47,455 nt of DNA from Gymnopus androsaceus JB14 (GCA_009733575.1 ML769821.1:1-47455); one strand, 5' to 3'. Positions 9,804-22,231 are shown, numbered from the stretch's first letter. Notes: generated by a model from the letters alone, not told the origin. Made by a program: numbers and translations.

Positions 9804-12258
9804 ATGGGCTCGTCGCACGAATTCGAAAAACCGCCGCGCGCGCGTCCTACTCAAACAGCGCCTCGAAAACCACGAAAACCGCTAGGATTAGTTCTTCTAC
9901 TGGCGGCTAGTCTTGCAGCTCTCTCCTTTCTCTACCATAGTTCCCAATCTACGGATACTAGCTTCTACGCAGTATGCTCTGCAGATGGCGATAATGTCTA
10001 CACTGTGGATTCGGAGAATCGTGTCACGCAGTGTTTAGTCGTGGCTGGAACGGATATTGTCGATTCAGGTTCATTGGGTGTGTAAGAGTGGTGATATTCT
10101 TCGTCTGACTCGTGAAATACTAATTCTTATACATAGTCAAGGTCACTGAGCGTTCCGTTGCCCGTGGACTTGCCTCCAGCAGGAGAGACTTTTCGGATAA
10201 TGTGCATTACCTTCCAGAGGGCTCAATTCTCGTTCCTTCTTTCACTGGTTCGTTCCCTTCCATTTCATTCATATGATATCATTTGAACCATTCTACAGAC
10301 TCACACGTTCATTCCCTCGAGTACGGGTTCCATCGTCTCCTACCACTCGACGACGGAGATTCCATTCCCGGTGCATAGTCCTCGTTTTGTCTCTGTAAAC
10401 CGAGCTAACCTCTCTTCAAAAGCCATCGTAAGTCTGGTTAGATCCTACATCCTCTCAGACCCAGACATCACTGCCAACAAGTCTAAATGGATTTATGGCT
10501 GGGGCTTTGACAAACTTTCATGGCCCGTAGAAGAATGGCCAACGTACCACCCTTTCGAAGAAGATCCCGTCACTGCAGGTCGACCAATTTGGCTAACATC
10601 TAAAGACGGGCATGCGATATGGGCTTCGAAGAAGGTTATCGAATTGGCGGAGCAGAGACTTCCTGGCGGAGAATGGCCGGAGGAAGTTGAGGGCGGGGTT
10701 ATTTTGCGTGATGATGAGGGGAGGCCATCAGGTATAGTTCTTATGACCATGATACGTTCAAGACCAATGCTGATTCGTAGTTCGATTTCTAGGTATCTTC
10801 CTTGATAATGCCCTATCCCTCATTCACGTAGCCACCGCAGAAGAAGATAATCTGGCACGCTTCCGTTTGACTGTGGAGGACGCACTAGCGAATGGTATCA
10901 CTGCCATGCACGACGCGGGGTTTTTACCCGAAACATTGGAGTTCTACGAGAAGCAGGTTCAGAAAGGGGAGGTTTTGCCTGTGAGTTGAATGTTGTTCTT
11001 TCAGCTCAGTCTTGGGATGACATCTACTGTAGATTCGAATGTACGCAATGCACAATTTCGATGACACGGCTCCGTATTGGGGAAACACCACCGAGAAACT
11101 GGACTATAATAGGCTGAGGATGAGGAGCGTGAAGCTTATATGTGACGGTACGATGGTCTCTTTCTGCGAATGAATATAAAATTGAATCCGTCTCTTCAGG
11201 TGCCATGCGCTCTGGGGGCGCATACGTGAGTTTCTTCTCTCGTTTCTTCTTTACAATTCTCAACTTTCTCCGTTGGACCAGCTATATGAACCCTACGCCG
11301 ACGACCCCACCAACACCGGTTTCATGCGCCTTTCAGCTGAGCTTTTAAACGACATTATACCGCGATTCTTAAGAGACGGATGGCAAGTTAATGCCCATGC
11401 TATCGGTGACCATGCGAATGCAATGGTATTAGATGCTTTTGAAAAGGCTGCCAATGAAGGTATCGATCTCAAGAAGCTTAGGCCGAGGATAGAGCATGCG
11501 CAGATTATGAGGGAGGAGGACTTCGAGAGAGTCGGGCGGTTGGGAGGTGTGTTTGTGCTTTGGAACTTTACTTGAAGTAATACTAACGAATCTGAATTGA
11601 TAATAGTCATTACGAGTATCCAACCCACTCATGCAACAGACGATATGTGGTACGGAGAGACGCGTCTTGGTCCTGACCGTGTTCGTGGACTGTATGCCTT
11701 CCGCTCGATCATGAACTCTGGAGCACGGATTACACTTGGGTCGGATATCCCGGTCGAAGGTATTAATCCTTTATATGTAAATGATCATTCCTGGTCTTTC
11801 ACCGCTTACTCTTACCTCCACTTTTATCTATAGGGATTTTATGCCGCCATTACACGAACGGACAAGGCTGGTAATAGCCCTCATGGCAGAAATGGGTGGT
11901 TTCCCGACCAAAAGTTGACTAGGTTGGAGGCTTTGAGAGGTAAGTATCTCCTATTTGACAACCAGTTCTCCCTTCTTCTTTCCATGTAGTGGGAGACGAT
12001 TACTGTACCCTTCCATTATCCTTCGCGTTCACTTTCAATTGACGCTAACTGCCCGCCATTGTTGAAGGAATGACAATCGACCCAGCATATGCATCTTTCT
12101 CTGAGCACGTCCTAGGCTCTCTAGAACCCGGGAAGAAAGCAGACTTCGTTGTTCTTTCGAAGAACATTATGAAAATTCCCCCGAGGGAGGTCTTGGAGAC
12201 CAAGGTGCTGGCAACGGTGTTGGATGGAGAGGTGGTTTATCGATATCGCGATTCGTGA
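9804..12258 (+). CDS. YtcJ-like metal-dependent amidohydrolase with N-terminal membrane anchor
   Basis: ATG 9804 gives a basic Pro-rich N-terminus and one hydrophobic segment (LGLVLLLAASLAALSFLYH, about residues 28-46), so a type II membrane anchor is likely. Exon 1 ends at 10077 and exon 2 starts at 10137. The metal-binding HxH follows as SFTDSHVHSLEYG across an intron near 10250-10300. Further family marks in order: KWIYGWGFD, SKDGHAIWAS, GITAMHDAGF, VNAHAIGDHA, RIEHAQIM, TSIQPTHATDDMWYG, ITLGSDIPV, and LEPGKKADFVVLSKN near the C-terminus before TGA at 12256-12258. This is the Amidohydrolase_3 order. About ten short introns interrupt it. Members hydrolyse C-N bonds of amide-like substrates; the substrate here is unknown. 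The expected His and Asp ligands are all visible, so the enzyme should be active. Some internal borders (10360-10440, 11220-11290) are approximate. Confidence 0.85.
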
Positions 12259-14265
12259 GCAGGGCTGGAGGGAGTATAGTTGATACGGTTGAGAAGGAAT
12301 CTTGTGGATATTGTAAGTGAAATCAAGTACCCAGTACAGAAGAATATTCGTGTGCATCGAAAAGTCGCTTTGACATGATTGTTTAGTACCACTACGAACT
12401 CCACAAATTTCATGAGCCTTGCTCGTCCTTGAGTGTTGCGGAGACGATCTGGACGCACCCCGAGTCACAAAACCCTTCTTCCGATTTATTGGGCCAACAA
12501 CTGATTAGTTATCACCGTGCATATAGGTACGTATGAGCTTCCGCTTCCTCGTTTCTTGGCTATAGTCTTCTGCTCTGAAATTTCATGAAAGTGAGACATT
12601 CACTGCTCCTGGATCGCTTCGCTGTTCTTTAATTATTCAAGGATCACAGGGATGTGTTTCTGTGGATTGAATTGTGCATTAGTTCGTTTTTGCTTGTTCT
12701 TTCGGCAGTAATTGATTTACTCTATGCAGACCGGCTGAACAAACCGTTTTCTCTCCTAGTATCTCCTTGGAGACTCGCTTAATAAATCTTTTCTTGTAAG
12801 TATCAGTATCGTTGGAAAGAGTCGAGCTTGAACACAATCAGCCGCTGATAATTTGTTTTGATCCGCTCTCTCTTCTGTTTTCAATGTTCACTATAACAGT
12901 GTAAGTTAAATAACTCATCCTTGCAGCGTACTGTGCCCGATGCCTATTTCCATGCCAAAGACATAAAACTCGGGTACTTATTGTACAATGGGTTGGGCCT
13001 GCCATCTTGTGCCCCACACTTTTCCTTTCCCGAGTTAATTTGGCTCCTCTTTTAGGACGTTGGGATCAGGAGACGTTGGAGAATCTGATTTGTCAGAGGG
13101 GGTTAAGTTGCTTTTGCCGCAAAAGTCTTCACATTTCTGTGAGTGGTAGTAATTCTGGTACAGTTGCTTAGCGCCAGCTGACTCCTTGCTTTTTCCGTAA
13201 GGTGGCTCTTCGTATTTCTCAATGAGTGCCAGTTTTGTCACACTCCAAAAGATGACAAAATTCTGCCGAGCAGAAAAGATGCCTGATAGGTCACGTGATT
13301 TCCTTTTATGGTTTATCAGTACCATTCAGCTCAACTGAAATGTGTACTAAAAACCCTTGATTAGCCATATTAGCTAATCTGGCCTTTTCAGTACACATTT
13401 CTGCTGAGCAGAATTTTGTAACCTTTGCGTGTGTCAGTCAGAGTTACTGTATCATCGGCTGCTAGCCGATTCCTAATACATAACCTGTTGCACGGGAATT
13501 TTCCGCCGGTGTGTCTGCAGGTCGTCCGAGCTTGAAAGCGCTCATCCTCATATGGTCTAGATTCTCGAAGGTTGTATATGCTCTGCGTATAACAGAGTAG
13601 CGGAACCCTCTTATTTAGGTAACTCCGTTTTTTGGCGCGATGGGAAAGAAAACGCAAGGTTGAAGATTATATAACATGAGAATCGAAACCCACTCCTCCC
13701 GAACTCCTCTCCGGAAGGCTTCTTTTCCTAACTCCGTGACAGGTGACGTGCACATTGTACAAGCAAGATTAATCAAGATGTTCAATGTTTTGGCAAGGTC
13801 TTACGACATCAAAGCTTCCCTAATTTCACTACTTCCGAGTGTTGACCCGACAAAATCTCCAGTTCCTTCACCTCCTCCAAAGCTTCTACTTTCTCCCTCT
13901 AACTCTGTGATGGTCTAGCGTAAAATCAATCCCGGTAAGAAGCTAGACTGATTGCCTGGTTCTGGCCTCGTTATTAATCGACATTCTAATGCGGGCGGGA
14001 TCCGGAGATCACAGCGCTCCTGCGCTGACCTACAAAAATCCATCTTCCCTCACCTGTCTAGGAATTTCGAATGTCCCTAACTACAAAATCTGGGAACCTA
14101 ATTTAGTAGTGATTCTAATGGAATCTACAAATTCTTCTTCCTTCGAACAGCGAATGACAGTGAGTATATTCTGACTGATTCGTTTTCAGCTGAATAACGA
14201 ATGATAATACATCTATATTTATACAAAAAGCCTCAAGAAGTATACAGAAACACCTCTTCCCTTTC
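12259..14265. other. Intergenic with one MITE-like element
   Basis: Two kilobases without a supportable gene. Open frames (13388-13657 minus, 13676-13918 plus) carry no recognisable motif. An inverted-repeat element occupies 13255-13419. An ATG at 14118 followed by a donor-like GTGAGT at 14161 could be a 5' leader exon for the next gene, but the ATG at 14266 fits the family N-terminus better. Confidence 0.5.
13255..13419. mobile_element. MITE-like inverted-repeat element, 165 bases
   Basis: The ends are inverted copies of ACAAAATTCTGCCGAGCAG (left, from 13255; right arm 13398-13419 with one change). Inside, AAATGTGTACTAAAA (13338 on) pairs with TTTTCAGTACACATTT (13385-13400), and a central hairpin GATTAGC/GCTAATC lies at 13359-13379. 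There is no coding capacity. No clear target-site duplication was found. A weaker relative lies near 33065-33200. Confidence 0.65.
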
Positions 14266-15987
14266 ATGTCGAACACTACTGAAGTCCCAGTATCCACCGA
14301 CACTCTTCTATTGTGAGTTAAGATCGTTCAATCGGAAAGTCTCAGTGCTGACAGACCTTAGGATAGGACCCATTGTGTGCTCTTTTTTTCACATTAGCGT
14401 CCATCCGTTAACTCTGCTCCTCTAGTTGGTCGGGTCATTATTCAGCTGGTGTCTATTTGGAATATCTATTGTTCAACTGTGTTAGTGTTTTTTTTCGTGA
14501 TTCACTTCGCTATACGCTCAACCGACTTTCCAGACATATACTATCTTTCATTTCCCTCCGACTCACGCATCATCCAAGTATCAGGCAAACTAAACTTTTA
14601 TTCTTGTTGAAAAACAAAGTATCTGACCATCTTAAAGTGTACGCTGTGTTCGTGCTGGACATTTTCCAAAGTGTGGTAGTTGCCAATGTAGGCTGGCATA
14701 CGTTATGCACAGGGTGGGGTCACCCATCAGCACTGCAATTTCCTGGCTGGACATTCTCTGCGCTCCCGTGCGTGTCAGGATTTGGTGAGTAAATTGCCTT
14801 ATCTTTTAAGAGTTGTACCTCACACTCATATCTTCAATATCAGTCTCTGCTTGGGTTCAAGTTTTCTTTGCCTGGCGAATCCGGAACCTGGGCAAATGGC
14901 GCGTAGTACCATTAGTTATCGTATTGGTATGAGTTTTGCTACTTGAATATCATATGCGATCTGCTCACTGGGTAACTCAGCTTGGACTTGCCCAATGCGG
15001 TGCTGCATGTGCTATTGGGATTGGAGTGCGCAAAACTTACTTTTGAAGCCGTTCAGCCGGTAATTGACTGAAACGCTAGTTTATTCCACTGAAAAACATA
15101 GCAGAGCTTCATCGCCCCGACATGTTCGCTAGAACCATTGTACGTATCCCGATGCACATTAGATCTATAACATGCATACTAATATTTTCTCAGGTATGGC
15201 TCGGAGGTGCCGCTCTTGCAGATATCGTGGGTCATCTGAATAGTTTCCCTCCAAACTTTGCCCTTACCTACGTGCTTCTAGCTGATTGCCGTCTCTATGA
15301 TCTACCTGGTGAGCGAACGTTCCATCCTCTTATTCTCCTGTAGAGCTTACGGGTTCTATGGCTCTATGTTAGCTGTACTCGGCGAAGCAAAACATCGTTT
15401 TCAAAAAGACCGACAAAATGATAAGCCGCCTCATTCGTATTACTGTTGAGACGGGAGCGATAACCGCCACCTCTGCGATCCTGGAGCTCATCCTTTTCCG
15501 GGCTTCCGCGAGTAGTAATCTACACTTGACCATGTATGTATCTCACTTTGTTCTCCTTCTGGCTAGACTCTCATTATACGCATATGTAGTGCACTGATGC
15601 TGTGTAAAAGTGCGCATTCCCTGCGGTTTGCCATTTACTTTCTAACAATTGTTAATGTCAGTCTATTCGAACGCTTTCATGGCATGCCTGAACTCTCGCG
15701 CTGGCAGCGGCTTAGTCAAAACGGTGGTGACCGAGAACGAATCGTCTGTGCAGTGGAATAGTTTTGGTCATGTGTTCAATGACAGTCCCTCTGGCATTGG
15801 TAGTGGCAATAACGCAACAGTCGTTCACCTGCAAAAAACAACTCAAGTGCACTCGGACGAGACCAACAAAAGAGTGAAGCATTTTGTTTTCTCCTTTCTA
15901 CCGACCTGATATTGATTGTTTCTACAGTCAATGGGCAGTGGCAGTGGCGATATTGAATTAGGGTCAGTCAGCAAATACGACAACTAA
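14266..15987 (+). CDS. DUF6534-type multi-pass membrane protein
   Basis: ATG 14266 (MSNTTEVPVSTDTLL) joins a 13-base exon (14362-14374) and exon 14426-14480 (VGSLFSWCLFGISIVQL), then 14534-14577 (YIYYLSFPSDSRIIQ). Next come VYAVFVLDIFQSVVVANVG and GWGHPSALQ, then 14844-14926 (VSAWVQVFFAWRIRNLGKW), LGLAQCGAACAIGIGV, VWLGGAALADIV, then FKKTDKMISRLIRITVETGA (about 15400-15455), YSNAFMACLNSR, and a last exon reading SMGSGSGDIELG to TAA 15985-15987. The sequence of these blocks is diagnostic of the DUF6534 family of basidiomycete seven-helix proteins, function unknown. The join near 14578-14634 and the stretch 14980-15050 do not keep phase with canonical sites. Either I missed borders or small indels damage the gene. 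Two unlike seven-helix families in one window is ordinary for this class of fungi. Confidence 0.68.
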
Positions 15988-16552
15988 CTGTATAAGGCCA
16001 TATTTGGCTTCGCACAATCTCCAGGAGAGTCGACTTGTCTACTGGTTGGACTCGCCGTTTTATCGCTTCTTGTGTATATGGGAATAGAGTGGAACATGGG
16101 TATGTTGTATAAGTAGGACATGGGACTCTTTAGTATTATAAGTAAAGTATCCTCGGCGCGAAAGACTTATGGAGATCGTGATTGGAGTGTATGAGTAAGT
16201 CGCGGAGTCAGATGGAGAAGTATTGAGTCATTGAGTAAAGAGTAAATCGATACTTATGAGGACGGGACGCGGTGGGACATGTTCGAACCAGGATGAATAC
16301 CAAGGTAAGCTTGATGGAGTAGGCTACTAAGCGCAGCGTCTTAACGATTACAAACCTTCACCCTGAAATCGTACCTTGCTGGGCAAGCAAAAGTTCTAGA
16401 AGGTCTTACAAGGCACCCTCCCAAAGCTCAGGATTTGAGTAGTATGGGTATCGTAATTCCTAAGGTAGTAGAAGCCTAATGTACATCCACAAAAATAAGT
16501 ATAATCCTTCCTATACACGATGCCCTTATTGATAACCTGCCAGTTACCTATC
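15988..16552. other. Intergenic between convergent genes, nothing recognised
   Basis: 565 bases lie between the DUF6534-type gene and the 3' end of the GMC gene. The reading TCTTGTGTATATGGGAATAG near 16070 may still belong to the upstream gene's 3' end. No repeat or coding signal is seen. Confidence 0.45.
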
Positions 16553-19231
16553 CTACTTAACTTCGCTACTGTGAGCAACCGCAAAACTCAATGATTCAGG
16601 AAGCGACTCACGTTGGTAAACTCCTTTGATGATGTCGGAGGCCCGTTCAGCAAGAATATACGTTGGAACCTGAGTATGCGCTGCAGGTATAAATGGCTGT
16701 TTTCAAGGAGAAATAAGCGAGTCAGGCAGACGATGGGAGAAAAACTAAACTTACAAATGCAGAAGCATCCACGACACGGAGACCTACAGTCCCCTTAACT
16801 GTTAGATCCGAGTTGAGTGCACCACTCCCGCTGCTAGCCTCGCCGTCCTTTCCCATTGGGACTGTACAAGTGACATGATTTACAGTGAAACAAGTATCCC
16901 GGATATATGCCTCGATTTCTGCATCGGTTTGTGCTGCTGAAGAAGGACTAGTCTCTTCAAGAATCCATCCTGACCACGCTTGGGCCGCCATAAAACGTCG
17001 AACCGCTTTGATAGCTTCGCGCATGGTAAAGATGTCGAATTCAGTGCTGAGCATGTTCGGCTGGATGAGAGGATGTGCAAAGGGACTGGTAGAGTTCAAC
17101 GAGATATTACCACCTAAGGCGTACAAAGATGGGGTAAATCATTCATTCGCTCTTCCAAGAAACCATGGGATGTAACGTACGAGAAGAAGGCGAGACCAAA
17201 TTCGAGAACATTGTGAAGAAATTGCCTGTGGACGGGAATGCCTCGGAAAACGAGACGAAGCTGTCCTGTTAGAAACATTTAGTGTTAGAACATTGCTGAA
17301 AAGCTCCAATAAATTCCTGACCGTGGCGATGTACTCATAATGCGCAGAGGTGGGTCCAGCACTTGGATCGGTGGTATTTCGGAAGATTGTAGCGTTATCG
17401 GGGAGCCTTAGCCAGCCGAGTTGGTTTCCAGGACCTAATGTAAGGTCACCGGTACGCGTATCATTCCACTGCTGAAGCAGCTCCGCTGCGAAAGTTGCAT
17501 TTGTCCTGCCATTATCAAGTGTGTTGGTGGAGTTTACTGTCCACGAAATGGTGGTGAGGGGATGATCCTGTATGCAATATATCAGGCGCGAATAGTAAAT
17601 CTTGAACAAAGCACACAAACCTGCAGATTCTGGCCTACGTCGGGAACTGAAACGAGAGTTGTGATGTTGACAGTGTGATAGTCGAGAGGATTCTCCGATT
17701 CCAGAAAGCATTACTGGAAAACTGTCTTTAGATATGACATGACCACAAGATGTATATCGGCACATACGAAGGTGAGGTGTTTTGATGGCACCAGCGGATA
17801 AGATAACTTCTTTGCTTGCGTTCAGCGTATATAGCGGTCCTAAGGATAGAGTCAAGCATCCAGAAGGATTAAATCATGGATCAACACCAACCATTGACCG
17901 AATCGGTGAACTGAACTGCTCTGAAAACCGCCTTGCCGTCCTCAGAACCTGTTTTGAGAATCTTGGTGGCTTGTGTGTTCACTACAATGTCAAGGTTCGA
18001 CCTTGACATCACAGGCACTAGGTATGCTGTGGCTGCATTAACGCGCTGACCATTTGAGATCTGGATCCAACCAGGTTAACAAATGCACAGGTAAGTATCC
18101 AAAATGGCCATACCGTAGCTTGTGTCCATCCTTTCGAAAGTTGAGCTGTCAAGTAGATCTCCAGAAAATTATCACATACCGATTCCAATGGTGTCTCCAG
18201 AATTATAATCTAGATTGAATGGGAATTCATCTGATAGTCTCTGTAGTGGCTAGGAGAGTGCGTTCGTCCGTGGGGAGGGATTGTCCGGGTAAGCTAAAAT
18301 TAACTGGACCTTTGGAAAAAAAATCATTCGCACTGATGGGTTGTGAAAAGAAAATTCACGAACCTCCGACACCATGAATCGAGGGATTGAATTCTCCAGT
18401 GGTGTTGCGGTGATCAGCGGGGGGAGTAGGGTTCTCAATCTGAAGGTGAAAGAGCACTTGGTAAAGATAGAGAGCGTGCGAGGCACATATAAGTACCTTG
18501 CGCATATACGGCTGCATCGACTCCCATGACCATCCCTCATCCCCCGTCACCTTAGCCCAGCGATCCCAGTCATCCTTTGATCCGCGGCAATAGGCCATGA
18601 TATCTGTTGAGGTGTCAGAATTTTGTTTTTTTGGAGAACAGTATAGAGCAACGAATTCGCATTTGGAGCACTTACTGATCGCTGTGGAGCCTCCCAAAAC
18701 AAAACCCCGAGCATAATCAATGGATCTGCCATTAAGTCCAGCTTGATTTAGTGTGGTAAAGTTCCAGTCCTGTGGCAGGATAAAGGGGTTGGTTGGGTAA
18801 GACGTTAGACAGAACAGATGTACGCACAAACTGCGTCCCAGTCAGTCTTGGCGCGAAGGACGGTACCTCGATATCGAGATTATCGAAGTCACTTGAATAC
18901 GAGGAGGAGTTTTAGTAGTGGTTCTAGATCGTGTAGAGAATGCGCGTATGTACCTCGATCCTGCTTCGAGCAGGAGCACCTTTGTACTGGGGTCCTCTGT
19001 CAAACGATTTGCGACAGCGCTTCCTCCTGCCCCACCTGAGATAGATGCAGATCCTTGAGCAGGGTAAACCTATACAATCGGAGAACACTGCTTACCGCCG
19101 ACTACTATAAAATCATAGTAATCAGACACATTCCTGGTTGGAAGTTGTTCTACACTTTCGTAGAGTGTCCCAGAAGCTAAAGAAACAAGCGAAGAAAGCG
19201 CAAGAAGTGCCAGCTGCGCGGTCTTTAGCAT
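16553..19231 (-). CDS. GMC oxidoreductase, aryl-alcohol-oxidase-like, secreted
   Basis: ATG at 19231 gives a signal peptide (MLKTAQLALLALSSLVSLAS), then YYDFIVVGG joined over an intron to GAGGSAVANRLTEDPSTKVL and LLEAGSR: the Rossmann FAD site with its acidic ribose-binding end. Then DWNFTTLNQAGLNGRSIDYA, RGFVLGGSTAIS (GMC signature 1), YCRGSKDDWDRWAKVTGDEG, KEVILSAGAIKTP and VMLSGIGE (signature 2), DVGQNLQDHP, SFVSFSEAFPSTGNFFTMFS, and the C-terminal block NHVTCTVPMG, GLRVVDASAF, PFIPAAHTQVPTYILAERAS with the two active-site histidines. A TAG at 16555-16553 ends it. At least nine introns are present. The family oxidises alcohols or sugars with FAD and releases hydrogen peroxide, often for lignocellulose attack; which substrate is not readable. 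The usual HxxGT(A/C)xM is altered to HVTCTVPM. Minor exon borders, chiefly 18000-18350, are approximate. Confidence 0.85.
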
Positions 19232-20536
19232 AACGAATGTGGGTGCAATGGTGTAGGGTTTCAAAGGAAGGCTGCGAAATCGACGCAGAGAAAGTCGCGC
19301 GTATTTCTAATATATGAAAAGGCAGCCAGGGCCGGCAGCTGAAGCGTTGATGGAGGCTGATGGTCGGCTGAAATTCGACGAGGCATCCCTGTCAGGTTGA
19401 AAAGAAGCTGAGAAGAAGTAGGAGATGTATTTTTGCTTTGACAGAATCGAAAGTGATCCCATGTCTCTATGTGATCCTGCTAAAATTATATGAGAATTAT
19501 AAGTGTCCGATGTCAGACTGGCATTGAAATCGACGAACCTGCCAGTGGGACGAACAGGTACAATATAGAGCCGTTAGTATAGAGTACTAGTGCCTGTCCA
19601 AAGTAGGCGTACTATATAAAAGATGATAAATTAATATTAGCATTAAGGAGACGATTTTTTGGGGAGACACCTGGAGACGTCTACTTTTGTAGAGACGCCT
19701 GGACTCTGGAAACACAGGGAAACAACTAGAGAAACGCGACTTGAGTAAATGAGGAATGCTCTCTGCTGATTCTGGGAGCTATTAGGAGCTACAACTGTGA
19801 GCCTAAGGTTGCAAAGGAACCACCAGACAACGATCAGAACATCTTCATCGTTGCGATACCATGCATGTTGTGCCTGCGTCAAGTGTGCGTCAAGACTCAA
19901 CAGATTCGGGGACTGTTCGGGGATAGACTTGCTCAAATCTGTGAGTTTGTGTGTCCGAGGTTCGCAGCTTACATCCGTCGGTGGCAGCGGGGCCGCAACG
20001 GAGTCGAGAGGATGGATTCGGAAGCATCGTACTCTAATAGAGGTGTGAGGGAAGTTATCAGCCAGAAGAATACCTTGCTGCGAAGAAGCCAGAAAGAAGC
20101 AGAAAAGATTCGTTCAACTTCGACCGTTCGCGGGACATCTTGATCCATATCCAAACCAAGGATTATAGTACATGACTAGCTGTTTCCACGCAGACTCGCT
20201 ACCAGACTCAAGGAAAATCCTACACACCACAAACTTCAAAGCGCTACAGAAGGTCCACTAGTCTTTAGCCATTAGAAACTCGACCAGTTACATCCATTTG
20301 CCCGAATAGCAGCGTACTGAAGCCAGACATTTTACTTCTTTGAAGTTCTTCCTCAAATGTGCAGATGAAATTCTCAGCAGGGCGCCTTGGCCCTTAAGCG
20401 CTCTGTCGGCTGTCCTCAGTCCTGATAAACGCCAACGTTCTCATTCGTTCTTCCACAGCTTTTTCATATTTCATGGTTTCTTGTTACAAGGTATGCATAG
20501 AATCCCTCTATTTTATCTCAACTAAAGTATCATAGG
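19232..20536. other. Intergenic between divergent genes, nothing firm
   Basis: 1.3 kb between the starts of the GMC gene (minus) and the F-box gene (plus). Open frames at 19643-20154 overlap on both strands and show no motif. At 19650-19760 GGAGAC and AGAGAC words recur (GGAGACACCTGGAGACGTC and relatives), a loose purine-rich repeat. TATATGAAAAGG at about 19310 could serve the GMC promoter. Confidence 0.45.
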
Positions 20537-22231
20537 ATGGACGCGACAGAGGAGCAAGGGATAGATCGGCTGCCAACTGAAATCATCGACATTATTTTCC
20601 TTTACTGCTGTCACGATAATTCCGTGTATACCCTGTCCACTGAGGCACCATTCAACCTCTTCTCTACGTGTCTGCGCTGGAGACTCATTGCTCTCAGTAT
20701 TCCTCTTCTTTGGTCCACTTTCCATGTTGTCCTTTCATCCAGCGAATGCAAACCGCCACTTTCAGTTTTAAAATCCTGGATCGATCGATCTCGGACGAAT
20801 CCACTGTCTTTCTCAGTCATGTACCGCGGACTAAATGCCTTTGATAGTGACGATTTTCCCCGCAAAGAGATGACCATGAAGGAAATCTTTGCGCCATTAG
20901 AAATTCTATTGGGAGAAGTTGCGCGTTGGAACGATGTTCATCTTGATTTCACTGATCTACCTCATGACACAAAGTTCCCAAATTACCCAGTTTCAGTACT
21001 GACGATGCTGGAGTCCTTCTCCGTAAGGACATTCCAGCCTCATCCCCGCCACACTACCTCTCTTGTACCCAATTATATGAAATGGATCTCCTCTATCGCT
21101 GAATCCTCTCCCAGCCTCCAAAAATTTGCAACTTACGGCGGAGGAAGCATCTCTCATCTCTCCGGCTATAATTCTACACATTCTGTACCCTGGGGTCGCT
21201 TAACTTCCCTCACCCTCGAACGCGTCTCAGAGAAATTAGCGCTCTACATCCTCCAGTCTTCCTCCTCCCTTGTCGAATGCACATTCTCAGACATGGGTCA
21301 TTATATCGACTGGAACTATGATCTGCATCACGCAGAACCACAACTGCGGGACGATATCATGGTGAATGGGTTGGAAAAGCTTAGTGTTACTGCTCAGCAT
21401 GATTTAGATGTCTTTTGGACACACCTTATCGTACCCAATCTACAAGAACTGGACATCTATATGTTACCCAGCTCACGACAATGGCATCAAGGGGAGGATT
21501 TGGTGCAGTGTCTTACGCGTTCTGGCTCAGTACTCGATGCCGGACCTGTTCCCATACCCGGACTGGCAACGGGCGTTCCATCGAATACGTTTACACGGGG
21601 CCCTCCCATTTCGCGCCTGGTCCTTCGCAACTGCAATATGCGGTCAAGGCTTGGTGCTTGTGCGATGCTTCTCTCCGAGTCATTGAGAGAAGTTGCGGTG
21701 ATTGATCAGGCGATAGTGGATGATACGATTATCAAGTTGCTTACTCTCCCTGATATGGCGGAGGCTGCACCGGAAGATGATGGCGGAGACGGAGACGGGG
21801 CGAAAACCTCGCAGATGTTATGTCCTCGGCTGGAACAGCTAACCCTTATCCGATGCATTTCTGCCTCGGACGGTCTGACAAGCCAGATGGTTAGATCCAG
21901 ATGGCTACCGTCCACCACCAACGTCGCTGATGCTGAAGACGAGGAAGATAACGAGCTTGCGAATGCACCACGCAAGCTCAAATTTGTCCGAATCGAGTTT
22001 TCCAACCCGCAACATGGAGAAGACGTCTACCAGTTGGAAGAGATGTATGATGAGGGACTGAAAGGCAGAGTTGGGATGAAGAGAAAGTATGTTTCTTACT
22101 TGACTTCTGCGCCAGCTGTTCTTGGACTGACATGCTTTGTTTCTTACAGCGTCGAACTCATCAAACGAAAGGTCGTGAATCCGATCCCGGCGAACGTCCC
22201 AGTGCTTCAACGACCTCCGCTTTGGGGCTAA
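20537..22231 (+). CDS. F-box protein (LRR-like C-terminus), 543-564 residues
   Basis: One long frame from ATG 20537 to TAA 22229-22231. Residues 9-55 carry an F-box: IDRLPTEIIDIIFLYCC and FNLFSTCLRWRLIALSIPLL, WSTF, the standard start of Agaricomycete F-box-like proteins. The middle holds irregular leucine-rich segments (LTSLTLERVSEKLALYIL, VPNLQELDIYMLP, SRLVLRNCNM, LEQLTLIRC), as in F-box/LRR adaptors of SCF ubiquitin ligases. An acidic Asp/Gly stretch lies near residue 415. Positions 22087-22149 form a perfect GTATGT...TTACAG intron of 63 bases, a multiple of three without a stop, so spliced and unspliced forms both stay in frame; the intron peptide is hydrophobic and unlike the rest, so splicing is likely. 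The gene converges on NAA20 with 114 bases between stops. Confidence 0.8.
   Translation: MDATEEQGIDRLPTEIIDIIFLYCCHDNSVYTLSTEAPFNLFSTCLRWRLIALSIPLLWSTFHVVLSSSECKPPLSVLKSWIDRSRTNPLSFSVMYRGLNAFDSDDFPRKEMTMKEIFAPLEILLGEVARWNDVHLDFTDLPHDTKFPNYPVSVLTMLESFSVRTFQPHPRHTTSLVPNYMKWISSIAESSPSLQKFATYGGGSISHLSGYNSTHSVPWGRLTSLTLERVSEKLALYILQSSSSLVECTFSDMGHYIDWNYDLHHAEPQLRDDIMVNGLEKLSVTAQHDLDVFWTHLIVPNLQELDIYMLPSSRQWHQGEDLVQCLTRSGSVLDAGPVPIPGLATGVPSNTFTRGPPISRLVLRNCNMRSRLGACAMLLSESLREVAVIDQAIVDDTIIKLLTLPDMAEAAPEDDGGDGDGAKTSQMLCPRLEQLTLIRCISASDGLTSQMVRSRWLPSTTNVADAEDEEDNELANAPRKLKFVRIEFSNPQHGEDVYQLEEMYDEGLKGRVGMKRKYVSYLTSAPAVLGLTCFVSYSVELIKRKVVNPIPANVPVLQRPPLWG

Noticed and set aside
13676..13918. 80-codon plus-strand frame starting MRIETHSSRTPLR
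   Set aside because: No motif, no splice context and weak codon character; next to a MITE-like element.
19643..20154. Overlapping 60-97 codon frames between the GMC and F-box genes
   Set aside because: Both strands are open with no motif; they lie in the shared promoter region.
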